Counted from the stretch's first letter, positions 36,794 through 45,585 are shown. The stretch is 64,000 bases of DNA from Ancylothrix sp036704045 (GCA_036704045.1 DATNQM010000030.1:124001-188000), one strand, 5' to 3'. Made by a program: numbers and translations. Notes: generated from the sequence alone by a model not told the origin.

Positions 36794-37678
36794 ATGCTCA
36801 GAACAGAAGAACCTCTAACAGAACCCCTATACCTGACGATCATTCGTCTACTGAGATGGGACAAACCGGCTGGCCGACTAATTCTTATGATCCCGGCTTT
36901 GTGGGCTGTATTTTTGGCCGGTAACGGCACTCCCCCTGCCCCCCTAGTCACTGTCATCGTCCTCGGTAGCCTCGCCACCAGCGCCGCCGGTTGTGTTGTT
37001 AACGATCTCTGGGATAGAGATATTGACCCCCAAGTAGAACGCACCCGCAACCGGCCCCTCGCCTCCAAAGCCCTCTCTCTTCAAATTGGCATTGGTGTCG
37101 CCTTCGTTGCCTTCATTTGCTCAGGTATTTTAGCCCTCTACCTCAACCCCTTTACCTTTTGGCTATGCGTTGCTGCCCTACCCTTCATCATCCTCTATCC
37201 CCTCGCTAAACGCGTCTTTCCCATTCCCCAGCTTGTTCTCTCCCTCGCCTGGGGTTTTGCGGTTCTCATCAGCTGGAGTGCCGTTACCAAAGATATTGCA
37301 CCGGCTACATGGCTTCTCTGGATAGCTACCGTCCTCTGGACTTTGGGTTTTGATACAGTTTATGCCCTCAGCGACCGCGAAGATGACCTCCAAATTGGTA
37401 TCAACTCCAGCGCTATTTTTTTCGGCGAGTACGCACCCGAAGCTATTGCCCTTTTCTTTGCCGGCACCGTCGGAGCTCTCGCCACTTTAGGCGGTGTTTT
37501 ACACCTACAATTTCCGTTCTGGATTTCGCTTATTATTTCTCTAATTATCTGGGTTTGGCAATACACTCTTTTACGTCAACCTAATCTCCCCAAACCTCTC
37601 TATGGAAAAATCTTCAGTCAAAATGTTTGGATTGGTTTTATTTTACTTCTCGGTATGATTTTAGGAATTCTTTTTTAA
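36794..37678 (+). CDS. 4-hydroxybenzoate polyprenyltransferase-like UbiA family protein
   Basis: 294 residues with about eight membrane helices and the two Asp-rich motifs of UbiA enzymes: NDLWDRDIDPQVERTRNRPL (about 66-85) and DTVYALSDREDDLQIG. In cyanobacteria this family prenylates 4-hydroxybenzoate for plastoquinone synthesis; that is the likely role here. ATG 36794 begins MLRTEEPLTEPLYLTIIRLL. The 46-base gap to the SLOG gene on the same strand suggests a short operon. Confidence 0.92.
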   Translation: MLRTEEPLTEPLYLTIIRLLRWDKPAGRLILMIPALWAVFLAGNGTPPAPLVTVIVLGSLATSAAGCVVNDLWDRDIDPQVERTRNRPLASKALSLQIGIGVAFVAFICSGILALYLNPFTFWLCVAALPFIILYPLAKRVFPIPQLVLSLAWGFAVLISWSAVTKDIAPATWLLWIATVLWTLGFDTVYALSDREDDLQIGINSSAIFFGEYAPEAIALFFAGTVGALATLGGVLHLQFPFWISLIISLIIWVWQYTLLRQPNLPKPLYGKIFSQNVWIGFILLLGMILGILF

Positions 37679-37723
37679 ACCCAAAGGCCCGTAAAAAAAC
37701 GTCTTCTCTGGGGTAATTTTTCG

Positions 37724-38224
37724 ATGCGAAAAACCATAATTGGTATCATGGGTCCCGGCGCCGGGGCCACCGAAACAGACCTTCAAAATGCTGAAGAACT
37801 CGGTGAATTAATTTCTCAACAAAATTGGTTTTTACTTACCGGTGGTAGAAACTGCGGTGTCATGGAAGCAGCCAGTCAAGGTGCTAAAAAAGCTAATGGT
37901 TTTGTAATTGGAATAATGCCCACCAATGATAATAATTCCATTTCCGAAGCTGTTGATATTGCAATTTTTACCGATATGGGAAACGCCCGCAACAATATCA
38001 ATATTCTTTCGTCTGATGTGGTCGTTGCTTGCGGTATGGGGGCTGGGACTGCTTCGGAAGTCGCCCTCGCTCTCAAAGCCAATAAAAATGTTATCCTTTT
38101 AAATACTTGGGAAGAATCGAAAATTTTTTTTCAATCTCTTTCAAAAGATCATGTTTTTTTGGCAACTTCTCCTCAAGACGCTATCCACCTCATCCACAAA
38201 ATTATCAAAAATGAAAGTTTCTAA
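37724..38224 (+). CDS. TIGR00725/LOG-like SLOG-domain protein
   Basis: 166 residues with a Rossmann-like SLOG fold: IIGIMGPGAGATETDLQNAE, LLTGGRNCGVMEAASQGAKK, and ACGMGAGTASEVALALKANK, the glycine-rich and acidic motifs of nucleotide-binding LOG/TIGR00725 proteins. Relatives cleave or bind nucleotides; the PGGxGTxxE signature of true cytokinin-activating LOG is here GAGTASE, so that reaction should not be assumed. It overlaps the next gene by 14 bases, suggesting translational coupling. Confidence 0.88.
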   Translation: MRKTIIGIMGPGAGATETDLQNAEELGELISQQNWFLLTGGRNCGVMEAASQGAKKANGFVIGIMPTNDNNSISEAVDIAIFTDMGNARNNINILSSDVVVACGMGAGTASEVALALKANKNVILLNTWEESKIFFQSLSKDHVFLATSPQDAIHLIHKIIKNESF

Positions 38225-38708
38225 AATTCCGCTTTTTATTGGAAGTGTTACCTTCGGGTTTTTGGCTTTAATTTCTATGTCGGTTTCTGCCGGTTCTCTC
38301 AAATTTTCTCCCTCAGAATCTTCTTCTCCTATTCAAATTTCTCAAGGCGAAACCGGCCCAGCTATTAGTACGACTTCTGGGCCTTCTGAAATTGCTTTAG
38401 CTCGACATCTTAAAAGTCAGAATGCTAAAATGTATGCTGCTTATTGGTGTCCTTATTGTCATGCTCAAAAGGATCTTTTTGGCAAAGAAGCTTTTACAAC
38501 CATTAACTATATTGAATGTGACCCCAAAGGCAGAAATGCTAAGCCAGAAATGTGCCGTCAAGCTAATATTAAAGGTTTTCCTACTTGGGAAATAAACGGG
38601 AAGTTTTACCCCGGTATGAAGTCTCTCAAAGAATTAGCAAAAATATCGAATTACAAAGGTAATCAAAACTTTAAAAACCAAGTAGAAACTCCAAGCCACA
38701 GCCGATAG
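38211..38708 (+). CDS. Exported thioredoxin-fold protein (VKOR Trx-domain-like)
   Basis: 165 residues. A signal peptide (residues 1-27, hydrophobic FIGSVTFGFLALISM, cleavage near SVSAG) is followed by a Ser-rich linker and a thioredoxin-like domain: MYAAYWCPYCHAQKDLFG with the CPYC pair at 80-83, a second Cys pair at 103 and 115, and cis-Pro in KGFPTWEING. The layout resembles the C-terminal thioredoxin domain attached to cyanobacterial VKOR, here standing alone. It should act in disulfide exchange in the periplasm or thylakoid lumen. ATG 38211 is chosen over the longer frame at 38151 because it gives the signal peptide. Confidence 0.88.
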   Translation: MKVSKIPLFIGSVTFGFLALISMSVSAGSLKFSPSESSSPIQISQGETGPAISTTSGPSEIALARHLKSQNAKMYAAYWCPYCHAQKDLFGKEAFTTINYIECDPKGRNAKPEMCRQANIKGFPTWEINGKFYPGMKSLKELAKISNYKGNQNFKNQVETPSHSR

Positions 38709-38725
38709 TTTTGCCGTCAAATCAA

Positions 38726-38760
38726 TACAGATAAGGCAGATTTTTTCTGCCCTATCTGTA
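38726..38760. terminator. Long hairpin between convergent genes
   Basis: tacagataaggcaga (38726-38740) pairs with tctgccctatctgta (38746-38760), one mismatch or wobble, with a 5-T loop. It sits between the convergent thioredoxin-fold gene and wecB and could serve both. Confidence 0.7.
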
Positions 38761-39873
38761 TTAACTAAAGTAATTATCTACTATTTTTACAATTCTCTCG
38801 GCTGCGTGACCATCTCCAAAGGGATTAACTGCTGTTGCCATTTTTTGATAAGCTTTTTGATTGCTTAAAAGTTCTGCGGCAAAATAAGCTATTTTTTCCG
38901 CATCAGTGCCTATTAATTTAGCTGTTCCGGCTTCAATGGCTTCGGGTCTTTCCGTTGTTTCTCTTAATACTAAAACAGGTTTACCTAATGCCGGTGCTTC
39001 TTCTTGTAATCCACCGGAATCTGTTAATAATAAATAACATTTTTGCATGGCTGCGACTAACTGTGAATAATCTAAAGGTTCCGTTAAAAATACACGCGGA
39101 TGGTCGCCCAAAATTTCCTGTAAAGGTTCTCTAACGGTGGGGTTTCGGTGGAGTGGTAATAATAAAGCTGTGTCGGGAAATTTTTCTAGAATTTGTAAAA
39201 AACCGGCCCCTATTTGTTTTAATGGTTCTCCCCAATTTTCCCGCCTATGTACCGTTGCTAAAAGCACTCGATATTGATTCCAATTTAACCCAGAAATATC
39301 ACAATTTGGTTGTTGTTTTGCAACCGTCAGCAAGGCATCAATTACAGTGTTTCCAGTCTGATGAATAGTACCAGTAACTCCAGAACGACGTAAATTTTCG
39401 ACGGCTAAAGATGTTGGGGCAAAATGTAGTTGAGTAATTTGAGAAATTAAGCGTCGGTTCGCTTCTTCTGGGTAAGGGTTAAATAAATCATCGGTTCGCA
39501 AACCGGCCTCCACATGACCCACCGTAATTTGCTGATAAAATGCTGCTAAACCGGCAGCAAAAGCAGTAGTTGTATCACCTTGAACAATTACTAAATCAGG
39601 CTTACTTTCTCTAAAAATTTCTTCTAAACCTTGTAAACTTCGACAAGTAATATCCGTAAGTGTTTGTCGAGGAAGCATAATTGCCAAATCCCGATCTGCC
39701 TTTAAATCAAAAAGCTGCATTACCTGATCCACCATTTCTCGATGTTGGCCAGTTAAAATGACACGAGTTTCAAACCGGGAATTTTGCTTAAATTGTTGGA
39801 TAACCGGCGCTAACTTAATTGCTTCTGGTCGAGTTCCCAAGGTAATACAAACAGAAATTCTTGAATTTTTCAT
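38761..39873 (-). CDS. wecB: UDP-N-acetylglucosamine 2-epimerase (non-hydrolysing)
   Basis: 370 residues: ITLGTRPEAIKLAPVIQQF near 11-29, VQGDTTTAFAAGLAAFY, GHVEAGLRTDDLFNPYPEEA then NRR, VHRRENWG, and LLTDSGGLQEEAPALGKPVL then VLRETTERPE, all typical of the epimerase. It converts UDP-GlcNAc to UDP-ManNAc for cell-surface polysaccharide. ATG 39873 starts MKNSRISVCITLG. It is a single gene at some distance from the other polysaccharide genes. Confidence 0.96.
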   Translation of the reverse strand: MKNSRISVCITLGTRPEAIKLAPVIQQFKQNSRFETRVILTGQHREMVDQVMQLFDLKADRDLAIMLPRQTLTDITCRSLQGLEEIFRESKPDLVIVQGDTTTAFAAGLAAFYQQITVGHVEAGLRTDDLFNPYPEEANRRLISQITQLHFAPTSLAVENLRRSGVTGTIHQTGNTVIDALLTVAKQQPNCDISGLNWNQYRVLLATVHRRENWGEPLKQIGAGFLQILEKFPDTALLLPLHRNPTVREPLQEILGDHPRVFLTEPLDYSQLVAAMQKCYLLLTDSGGLQEEAPALGKPVLVLRETTERPEAIEAGTAKLIGTDAEKIAYFAAELLSNQKAYQKMATAVNPFGDGHAAERIVKIVDNYFS

Positions 39874-40491
39874 ACCTATTGATACTGCTTAATAAAAGAT
39901 GACTATCAATTTATATCATCCCATAAAGTCTAAGTCTTGTCAGGATTTTATCCCTATATTTCCAATTTTTACTTAAACCATATCTTCTAAAAAATCTGCT
40001 TATTTATCACACCCATCCTAAAAAAATGAAAAAAGTTTTAAGCAGAAATTCGTCATTATTCAGTTTAATATAGCGGTGCGTAGATGAAATTAGAAATTGA
40101 CTGAATTGAAAAATCAGCTACCACAACTCTAATCCTTATCAGACTCCTCCTGACCAGTAAACCGGTGGCGTTCGTCTAAGGGCTAATCCCAATTAGAATG
40201 TGACCACATTGAATTATGTTACAAAAAACAATAAACCTTTCTTTCTCAAACTAGAGACTGTTCAAAGCAGCACCAACAGTCCGCCAAAATAAAAATACCT
40301 ATTGGGAAAAATTTATCTTTGTTGTATGCACAGATATCTGAGAATAGGGAATACTGAAAGACATCGGTAGTACCACAGGTAATTAAGTGGGCCGGTACAA
40401 TAATTCCTGGTTGGGGTTTTTTGTTGTTATCTCAACTCAGTTAAGTTACATCTAACTTGAAGCATCTACCATCCTTCCAAAATAGCAATCT
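39874..40491. other. Long intergenic region upstream of the PilT-like gene
   Basis: 618 bases between the divergent starts of wecB and the PilT-like gene. No gene, tRNA or clear repeat is seen. A short hairpin-like stretch (cagttaagttacatctaact) lies near 40438, just upstream of the start. The length leaves room for distant promoters or a long leader for the pilus gene. Confidence 0.5.
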
Positions 40492-41940
40492 ATGACACAA
40501 TCTAACCGCCCGCCCGTTCCACCGCCACCCGGACGTCCCCCCATGCCACCGCCACCCGGACGTCCCCCCATGCCACCCCCAGGCATTCCCGTCACAGGGA
40601 CACCGGCCCAACGGCAAAGCGGACAAACTATAACAATGCCGGCAACCCCACCGCCTACGGCTGCACCAACCCCCGCACCGGCACCCGCGCCAGCCCCAGC
40701 CGCCAAAGCTTCCCCACCCCCAGCCGCGATGCCAGAACTAACACCACCTGGAGTCGCACCAAAATCAGAATACGAGGGTTTAATTAATCCAGCGCTGAAA
40801 TTCTCTGACCTACCACCAATCAAAGGCTTAAAAGCACCGGACCCCCAACCCCACGTCAGAGGGCCAGGCCCAAGCCCCGGACAACCGCGATTACGGGATC
40901 TTGTCTGGACAGCTAATGAGTTAGGAGTTTCTGATATTCACGTTGGTGTCAATGAGGCGCCGCGTTTCCGCAAGCGGGGTGATATTACACCGACCGAGTG
41001 GCCGGTGGCAGATTTGGAAACTTTTATGAGTTGGTTGCGGGAAATTTTGACTGATGAAGAAATTCGCCGCTTCCAAGATACTTTAGACTTTGACGGCGTA
41101 GCCGATTATGGGTTTGTCCGAATACGGATTAACTTATTTGATTCGCTGGCCGGCCCGTCTATGGTGTTACGTTTGATTGGTGCTCAAATCTTGACAATGG
41201 AGCAACTCAAACTACCCCCAGTCTTTAAAGATGTTTGCCACTACCACAAAGGCTTACTTTTGGTAACAGGGCCCACCGGTTCGGGGAAATCAACCACAAT
41301 GGCGGCGATGATTGATTACATCAATAAATCAATGGCCAAGCACGTTATCACCATTGAAGACCCGGTGGAGTTCGTCCATATCAGTCGCAAATGTTTGATC
41401 AAACACCGGGAAGTAGGCCGGCATACCCTAGAATTTAAAAACGCTCTCAAAGGCGCTCTCCGTCAAGACCCTGACTTGATGTTGGTCGGGGAAATCCGCG
41501 ACCAAGAAACCATGAATATCGCCCTTAAAGCCGCTTCTACTGGTCACTTAGTAGCCGGAACTCTCCACACCAATAGTGCTGTTAAAACTATTGAGCGGAT
41601 TTTGGGGATGTTCCCTCCTTCGGAACAGGGGCCTTTGCGAGTCGCTATTGCTGAATCCCTAATTTGTATTATTGCTCAAGGTTTGTGTAAAACTACTGAC
41701 GGTAAACGAGCAGCCTTCCACGATATCTTAATCAACACTGAGGCGATTAAAGAATACATCATTAAAGGCAATATGGATGATATTGTTGCGGTGATGCTTA
41801 AAGCTGAGTTTGATGGTATGACAACCATGAATAAAGAGCTTTATAAACTCTACAGTGAAGGCCGTATTACAGAGGAAACTGCTCTGGAAATGTCGCCAAC
41901 ACCAAACGAAATGGCTCAATTTTTGCGAGGCAGAATTTAA
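40492..41940 (+). CDS. PilT-family type IV pilus ATPase with proline-rich N-terminal extension
   Basis: 482 residues, over 100 more than standard PilT. Residues 5-125 are Pro/Ala-rich, including two copies of GRPPMPPP and a PAPAPAPAPA run. From residue 134 the secretion-ATPase domain follows: Walker A TGPTGSGKSTTM (259-270), Asp box TIEDPVEFVH, Walker B-type DPDLMLVGEIRDQETM and His box GHLVAGTLHTNSA. In the place of the retraction motif AIRNLIRE is AIKEYIIK, pointing to a PilT2-like paralogue rather than the main retraction motor. It should act as a cytosolic hexamer at the pilus base. ATG 40492 has no strong ribosome site. A long terminator follows. Confidence 0.93.
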   Translation: MTQSNRPPVPPPPGRPPMPPPPGRPPMPPPGIPVTGTPAQRQSGQTITMPATPPPTAAPTPAPAPAPAPAAKASPPPAAMPELTPPGVAPKSEYEGLINPALKFSDLPPIKGLKAPDPQPHVRGPGPSPGQPRLRDLVWTANELGVSDIHVGVNEAPRFRKRGDITPTEWPVADLETFMSWLREILTDEEIRRFQDTLDFDGVADYGFVRIRINLFDSLAGPSMVLRLIGAQILTMEQLKLPPVFKDVCHYHKGLLLVTGPTGSGKSTTMAAMIDYINKSMAKHVITIEDPVEFVHISRKCLIKHREVGRHTLEFKNALKGALRQDPDLMLVGEIRDQETMNIALKAASTGHLVAGTLHTNSAVKTIERILGMFPPSEQGPLRVAIAESLICIIAQGLCKTTDGKRAAFHDILINTEAIKEYIIKGNMDDIVAVMLKAEFDGMTTMNKELYKLYSEGRITEETALEMSPTPNEMAQFLRGRI

Positions 41941-41968
41941 CTGTTGTTTATTTTTGGCTGCTGCAAAC

Positions 41969-42005
41969 GCGAACATACAAAATTTTGTGTGTTCGCATTT
42001 TTCTC
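41969..42005 (+). terminator. Terminator after the PilT-like gene
   Basis: gcgaacatacaaaa (41969-41982) pairs with ttttgtgtgttcgc (41983-41996) with one wobble pair, followed by atttttctctt. Confidence 0.85.
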
Positions 42006-42054
42006 TTATTTGAAAGTCCCAGATGGTGTAAAAATATAATTATCCTATTAGTTT

Positions 42055-42894
42055 TTGTTGTTTTTTTCGTTGAATTCTGACTGTTTTTCTTTAACTCATC
42101 ACCTCGAAACACGTTCTGCGGTGTATAAGGGGATTGCTTTATTCACTCCTGCTGGGGATCTGGTGTATTGCGTTGATCCCAGTAAACAAAGCCGGTGGCA
42201 TTTACATTTGTGTGCATTGTTGCAGGAATTGTTAGGATTGCCAGAACCTCCCCATTTTTTGGTGCCTGCTTACACGGCAACTATTGATCGATGGGTTGAT
42301 CCTTCTACCGGCATCGATCAAGTTTCTGCTGAAGCATTTCCGCCGGTGATCCGTCATCAAGCTTTGCTAAATGCTGTTTTTGGTACCAGTGACTTGTTAT
42401 GGCAAATGGCTTATTGTTCTGAAGAGTCCTATAGTCCTTTGGTTTTGGCTACTTACCGTTCTCAGTTTCCCCAGCTTTGGGAGGAACATGACCTGGTAAT
42501 GCGATTTGATCAAACAAGATGGCATATTAACTCTCATGTTCCTGGTGTGCCAGATATGCCAAAATCACCTGATGACAACACTGATGCTGCTGATAGCGCT
42601 TTGGGGCGGGAGGGCGCTGTAAATCAAGGATATGTTTTGCGCTTGTTTGTTTCGGGGACTTCTGCGGCAACTGAGCGCACGCTCGAACGCTTGCACCATC
42701 TACTAGAACAAACGCTTACTGTTCCCTATACTCTCAAAATTGTGGATGTTTTGAAACACCCTGATCAAGCTGAGGAAGATCAGGTGTCTGCGACTCCTAC
42801 TTTACTTAAGGTTTCGCCTAAACCTGTTCGCCGTATTGTGGGGGAGTTGGAGAATGTAGAGGATATTTTACGCATCCTTAATACTTTTGAATGA
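42055..42894 (+). CDS. KaiB-domain protein with novel N-terminal domain
   Basis: 279 residues in the longest frame. The last ~83 residues align with the circadian protein KaiB: YVLRLFVSGTSAATERTL, then LKIVDVLKHPDQAEEDQVSA, TPTLLKV and PVRRIVGEL. The first ~175 residues (GIALFTPAGDLVYCVDPSKQ, RWHLHLCALLQELLGLPEPP, PAYTATIDRW) are not a family I can name. KaiB binds KaiC in the clock; no other kai gene is in the window. The frame has no ATG; TTG 42055 is the longest option and GTG 42121 would place the start just before the conserved YKGIALFT. It follows the pilus ATPase on the same strand but after a terminator. Confidence 0.85.
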   Translation: MLFFSLNSDCFSLTHHLETRSAVYKGIALFTPAGDLVYCVDPSKQSRWHLHLCALLQELLGLPEPPHFLVPAYTATIDRWVDPSTGIDQVSAEAFPPVIRHQALLNAVFGTSDLLWQMAYCSEESYSPLVLATYRSQFPQLWEEHDLVMRFDQTRWHINSHVPGVPDMPKSPDDNTDAADSALGREGAVNQGYVLRLFVSGTSAATERTLERLHHLLEQTLTVPYTLKIVDVLKHPDQAEEDQVSATPTLLKVSPKPVRRIVGELENVEDILRILNTFE

Positions 42895-42903
42895 GGTTGC
42901 AGT

Positions 42904-44427
42904 TTAGGAGTTGTTGGTAGTACAGATATCTGGTGTACACAACCCGGAAATTTCTAAGGTTGTTACTGTTAGGGTGTTGAGATCGATGTGCCGAATAGCG
43001 TGATTGTTGGTGTCGGCGACATATAAATGAGATCCAATGGCTGATAAACCGCTGGGTTCAAAAAATCTGGTTTCTCTACCGACTCCATTTTTATAACCGG
43101 CTATTCCATCTCCTAAAATGGTGTTACATAGGCCGGTTCTGTGGTCTATTTTTTTTATTTTGTGGTTATAAGTATCTGCTATCCAAAGATAATTTTGGGC
43201 ATAGTCTACGCCTAAACAATGTTGTAATAAAACTTCGTTTGCGTGTCCGTCTTTGTCGCCAAAACTAAATAATTCTCCACTGCCGCAAATGGTTCTAACA
43301 AGGGTGTTTGATCCAAGTCCAACTCCTCGTATGCTGCTAATTTCGCTATCTGCAATAAATAGTTCGTTTCCGTCGCTGGTTATGCCGCTGGGTTGGGCAA
43401 AGGCAGCTTGGTTTAATTGTCCGTCTACGCCATATTCTGCGCCGGTGCCGCTGTAGGTTCCTATTTTGCCGGTTTCTAGTTCTATTTGCCATATTTGATG
43501 GGAACCGGCCATTGCTATATAAAGGCAATTTTTATTTAATTCTATATCCCAAGGGGAGTTTAATTGTATTTCTTTGGCTTTGCCGCTGTGGGGTTTTATG
43601 TTGTGGCTTTGGTTGCCGGTGCCGGCTATGGTTTCTACGCTTTTTGTTTTGAGGTCTATTTTTCTTATGGCATGATTTTCTGTATCAGCTACATACAAAG
43701 AGTTATTGTTTTCATCATAGGTGATTCCTTGAGGGGCAAAAAATTGGGCATCGCTATAATTTCCATCTTTGAAACCGGCTATTCCTGACCCAATTATTTC
43801 TAATACTTTCCCTTCGGGAGTTGTCCAAATAATTCGGTTATGTCCTGAATCGGAGATAAATAAGCCGATGTTTGTTGCTAATATTTTACCGGGAAAAGCT
43901 AGGGGTGTGTTTAGAGGATTTCGGGTTTTTTCTAGGCTTAATTTAATTTCTGCCGGTTTGAGGATTGTTTCATTTTTATAAGCATCAATTATTTTAGCAA
44001 TAATGTCATCTAGGGCTTCGCGGTTTCCTTCACCGGCTAAACTTCCTAAGTAATATCCTTCGGGGTCAATTAAAACTAAAGTAGGCCATGCTTTGACGAC
44101 GTATTGTTGCCAAACACTAAAGCCTTTATCTACTAAAACCGGATGTTCTATGTCATAGCGTAAAATGGCTTGACGGATATTTTCAATTTCTTTTTCATTG
44201 TCAAATTTTGCCGAATGAACTCCTATAACAGTAAGGTGATTTTTGTATTTATTTTCGAGATATTTTAAGTCGGGTAATATATGCAAACAGTTAATACAAC
44301 AGTAGGTCCAAAAGTCAAGAATAATTATACGTCCTTTGAGTTCTTTGAGGGCAAGAGGCTGGTCTGTATTTAACCAGGGGTAATTTGACGGGAGTTCGGG
44401 TGCTCGGACTCGGTTTTTAATTTCCAT
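42904..44427 (-). CDS. Thioredoxin-like/NHL-repeat protein (NHLRC2-like)
   Basis: 507 residues. Residues 1-150 are a thioredoxin-like (TlpA/AhpC type) domain with LDFWTYCCINCLHILPDLKY, the CCINC motif characteristic of NHLRC2, and VKAWPTLVLIDPEGYYLGSL with the cis-Pro. From about 175 on, at least five NHL beta-propeller blades follow (SLYVADTENHAIRKIDLKTK; LWIADTYNHKIKKIDHRTG; LYVADTNNHAIRHIDLNTL). No signal peptide is seen, so it is probably cytosolic. The role is unknown; redox or scaffold functions are inferred. ATG 44427. Confidence 0.92.
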   Translation of the reverse strand: MEIKNRVRAPELPSNYPWLNTDQPLALKELKGRIIILDFWTYCCINCLHILPDLKYLENKYKNHLTVIGVHSAKFDNEKEIENIRQAILRYDIEHPVLVDKGFSVWQQYVVKAWPTLVLIDPEGYYLGSLAGEGNREALDDIIAKIIDAYKNETILKPAEIKLSLEKTRNPLNTPLAFPGKILATNIGLFISDSGHNRIIWTTPEGKVLEIIGSGIAGFKDGNYSDAQFFAPQGITYDENNNSLYVADTENHAIRKIDLKTKSVETIAGTGNQSHNIKPHSGKAKEIQLNSPWDIELNKNCLYIAMAGSHQIWQIELETGKIGTYSGTGAEYGVDGQLNQAAFAQPSGITSDGNELFIADSEISSIRGVGLGSNTLVRTICGSGELFSFGDKDGHANEVLLQHCLGVDYAQNYLWIADTYNHKIKKIDHRTGLCNTILGDGIAGYKNGVGRETRFFEPSGLSAIGSHLYVADTNNHAIRHIDLNTLTVTTLEISGLCTPDICTTNNS

Positions 44428-44471
44428 AATTTAAAGTTTCTCATTAAAAATTTAGCATCTAAAAAATTTAA

Positions 44472-44491
44472 GGGGTGGGCTTTCCCCACCC
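44472..44491 (-). terminator. Hairpin after fabI
   Basis: gggtggg (44473-44479) pairs with cccaccc (44485-44491); on the minus strand it is followed by ttaaattttttaga. It lies 8 bases past the fabI stop. Confidence 0.65.
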
Positions 44492-44498
44492 AACAAAA

Positions 44499-45275
44499 TT
44501 ACATTCCCATAATTTCGTAACCGGCATCTACATATAAAATTTGGCCGGTGACACCACTAGAAAGATCGCTACATAAAAATGCGGCGGCATTTCCTACTTC
44601 GGTTTGGGTAACAGTTCGACGCAGAGGTGCAACTTCTTCAACATGGTGAATCATGTCTAAAATTCCACCTACAGCAGAAGATGCTAAAGTGCGAATAGGG
44701 CCGGCAGAAATACCATTAACACGGATATTTTGAGGGCCGAGTTCGGAAGCTAAATAACGGACATTCATTTCTAATGCTGCTTTAGCAATTCCCATAACAT
44801 TGTAGTTAGGAATTACGCGAACACCGCCTAAATAAGTTAAGGTAACAATACTGCCACCTTCGGTCATCAAAGGCTTAGCCGCACCGGCCAAAGAAATGAG
44901 AGAATAAGCACTAACATCAAGGGCTAAATTAAAGCCAGAGCGAGAAGTTTTGCTAAAATCACCCGTAAGGTCATCTTTATTGGCAAAAGCAAGACAGTGG
45001 ATGAGGATATCCAGCCGGCCCCATTTGTCGCGGACTGTATTAAAAGTTTCCTGTACTTGGGCATCATCTTGGACATTACAGGGAACAAACAAAGAAGGGC
45101 TTAAAGGTTCGACGAGTTCGGCAACTTTTTTTTCATACCGGCCTTTATCATCCGGTAGGTAGGTAATGCCGATATTAGCACCCGCTTGGTGCAATTGTTG
45201 GGCAATACCCCAGGCAATTGAGCGGTTATTGGCAATGCCGGTGACAAGGGCGTTTTTTCCAGTTAAATCGAGCAT
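44499..45275 (-). CDS. fabI: Enoyl-[acyl-carrier-protein] reductase (NADH/NADPH)
   Basis: 258 residues from ATG 45275 (MLDLTGKNALVTGIANNRSI). It carries the FabI cofactor motif GIANNRSIAWGIAQ (13-26) and the catalytic YNVMGIAK (Tyr-x6-Lys), with TYLGGVRVIPN before it. It performs the last reduction of each fatty-acid elongation cycle in the cytosol. The frame is open to 45308, but the chosen start gives the family N-terminus. It is divergent from ntcA with a 310-base gap. Confidence 0.96.
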   Translation of the reverse strand: MLDLTGKNALVTGIANNRSIAWGIAQQLHQAGANIGITYLPDDKGRYEKKVAELVEPLSPSLFVPCNVQDDAQVQETFNTVRDKWGRLDILIHCLAFANKDDLTGDFSKTSRSGFNLALDVSAYSLISLAGAAKPLMTEGGSIVTLTYLGGVRVIPNYNVMGIAKAALEMNVRYLASELGPQNIRVNGISAGPIRTLASSAVGGILDMIHHVEEVAPLRRTVTQTEVGNAAAFLCSDLSSGVTGQILYVDAGYEIMGM

Positions 45276-45465
45276 ACGCATCCAGAAGAGAAGTCTTGCA
45301 TAGGCCATAATAAGCCCAGAAAGCCACTATAGCTGAGATTGTGTATCGACTTCACTATTGTTGGCTTTGATTTCCCCAGAGTTGGCATCTTATGGCTACA
45401 ATCAGTCTCAAGCTTTCTGTCGCTGTTGTCGAAAGCGCCTAGAGCTAGTTTTTTCTAAAAATTAT

Positions 45466-45509
45466 GTATCGCATTGTACAAAAAATCCAGAAAAGCGTAG
45501 CATTATGTT
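45466..45509 (+). promoter_or_regulatory. NtcA-activated promoter in front of ntcA
   Basis: gtatcgcattgtac at 45466-45479 is an exact GTA-N8-TAC NtcA box. It is followed after 24 bases by tatgtt (45504-45509), a TAN3T -10 element. Known NtcA-activated promoters have GTA-N8-TAC about 22-24 bases upstream of TAN3T. The arrangement points to positive autoregulation of ntcA, as known in other cyanobacteria; the site could also affect divergent fabI. Confidence 0.8.
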
Positions 45510-45585
45510 TTCTAAAGTCACAGACTTATCACAATAACGATTGTTATCGGTTAAAGACAAAGGCCAAGACTCAAGGGGAATGGAT

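Noticed and set aside
39874..40491. tRNA or small RNA in the long gap before the PilT-like gene
   Set aside because: No cloverleaf arms, T-loop or strong hairpin plus T-run could be found.
40441..40823. Gly-rich and Trp/Gly-rich minus-strand frames
   Set aside because: They are the reverse of the proline-rich coding part of the PilT-like gene.
42055..42894. Calling this the clock gene kaiB itself
   Set aside because: True KaiB is about 100 residues; this protein has a large extra N-terminal domain and no kaiA/kaiC neighbours.
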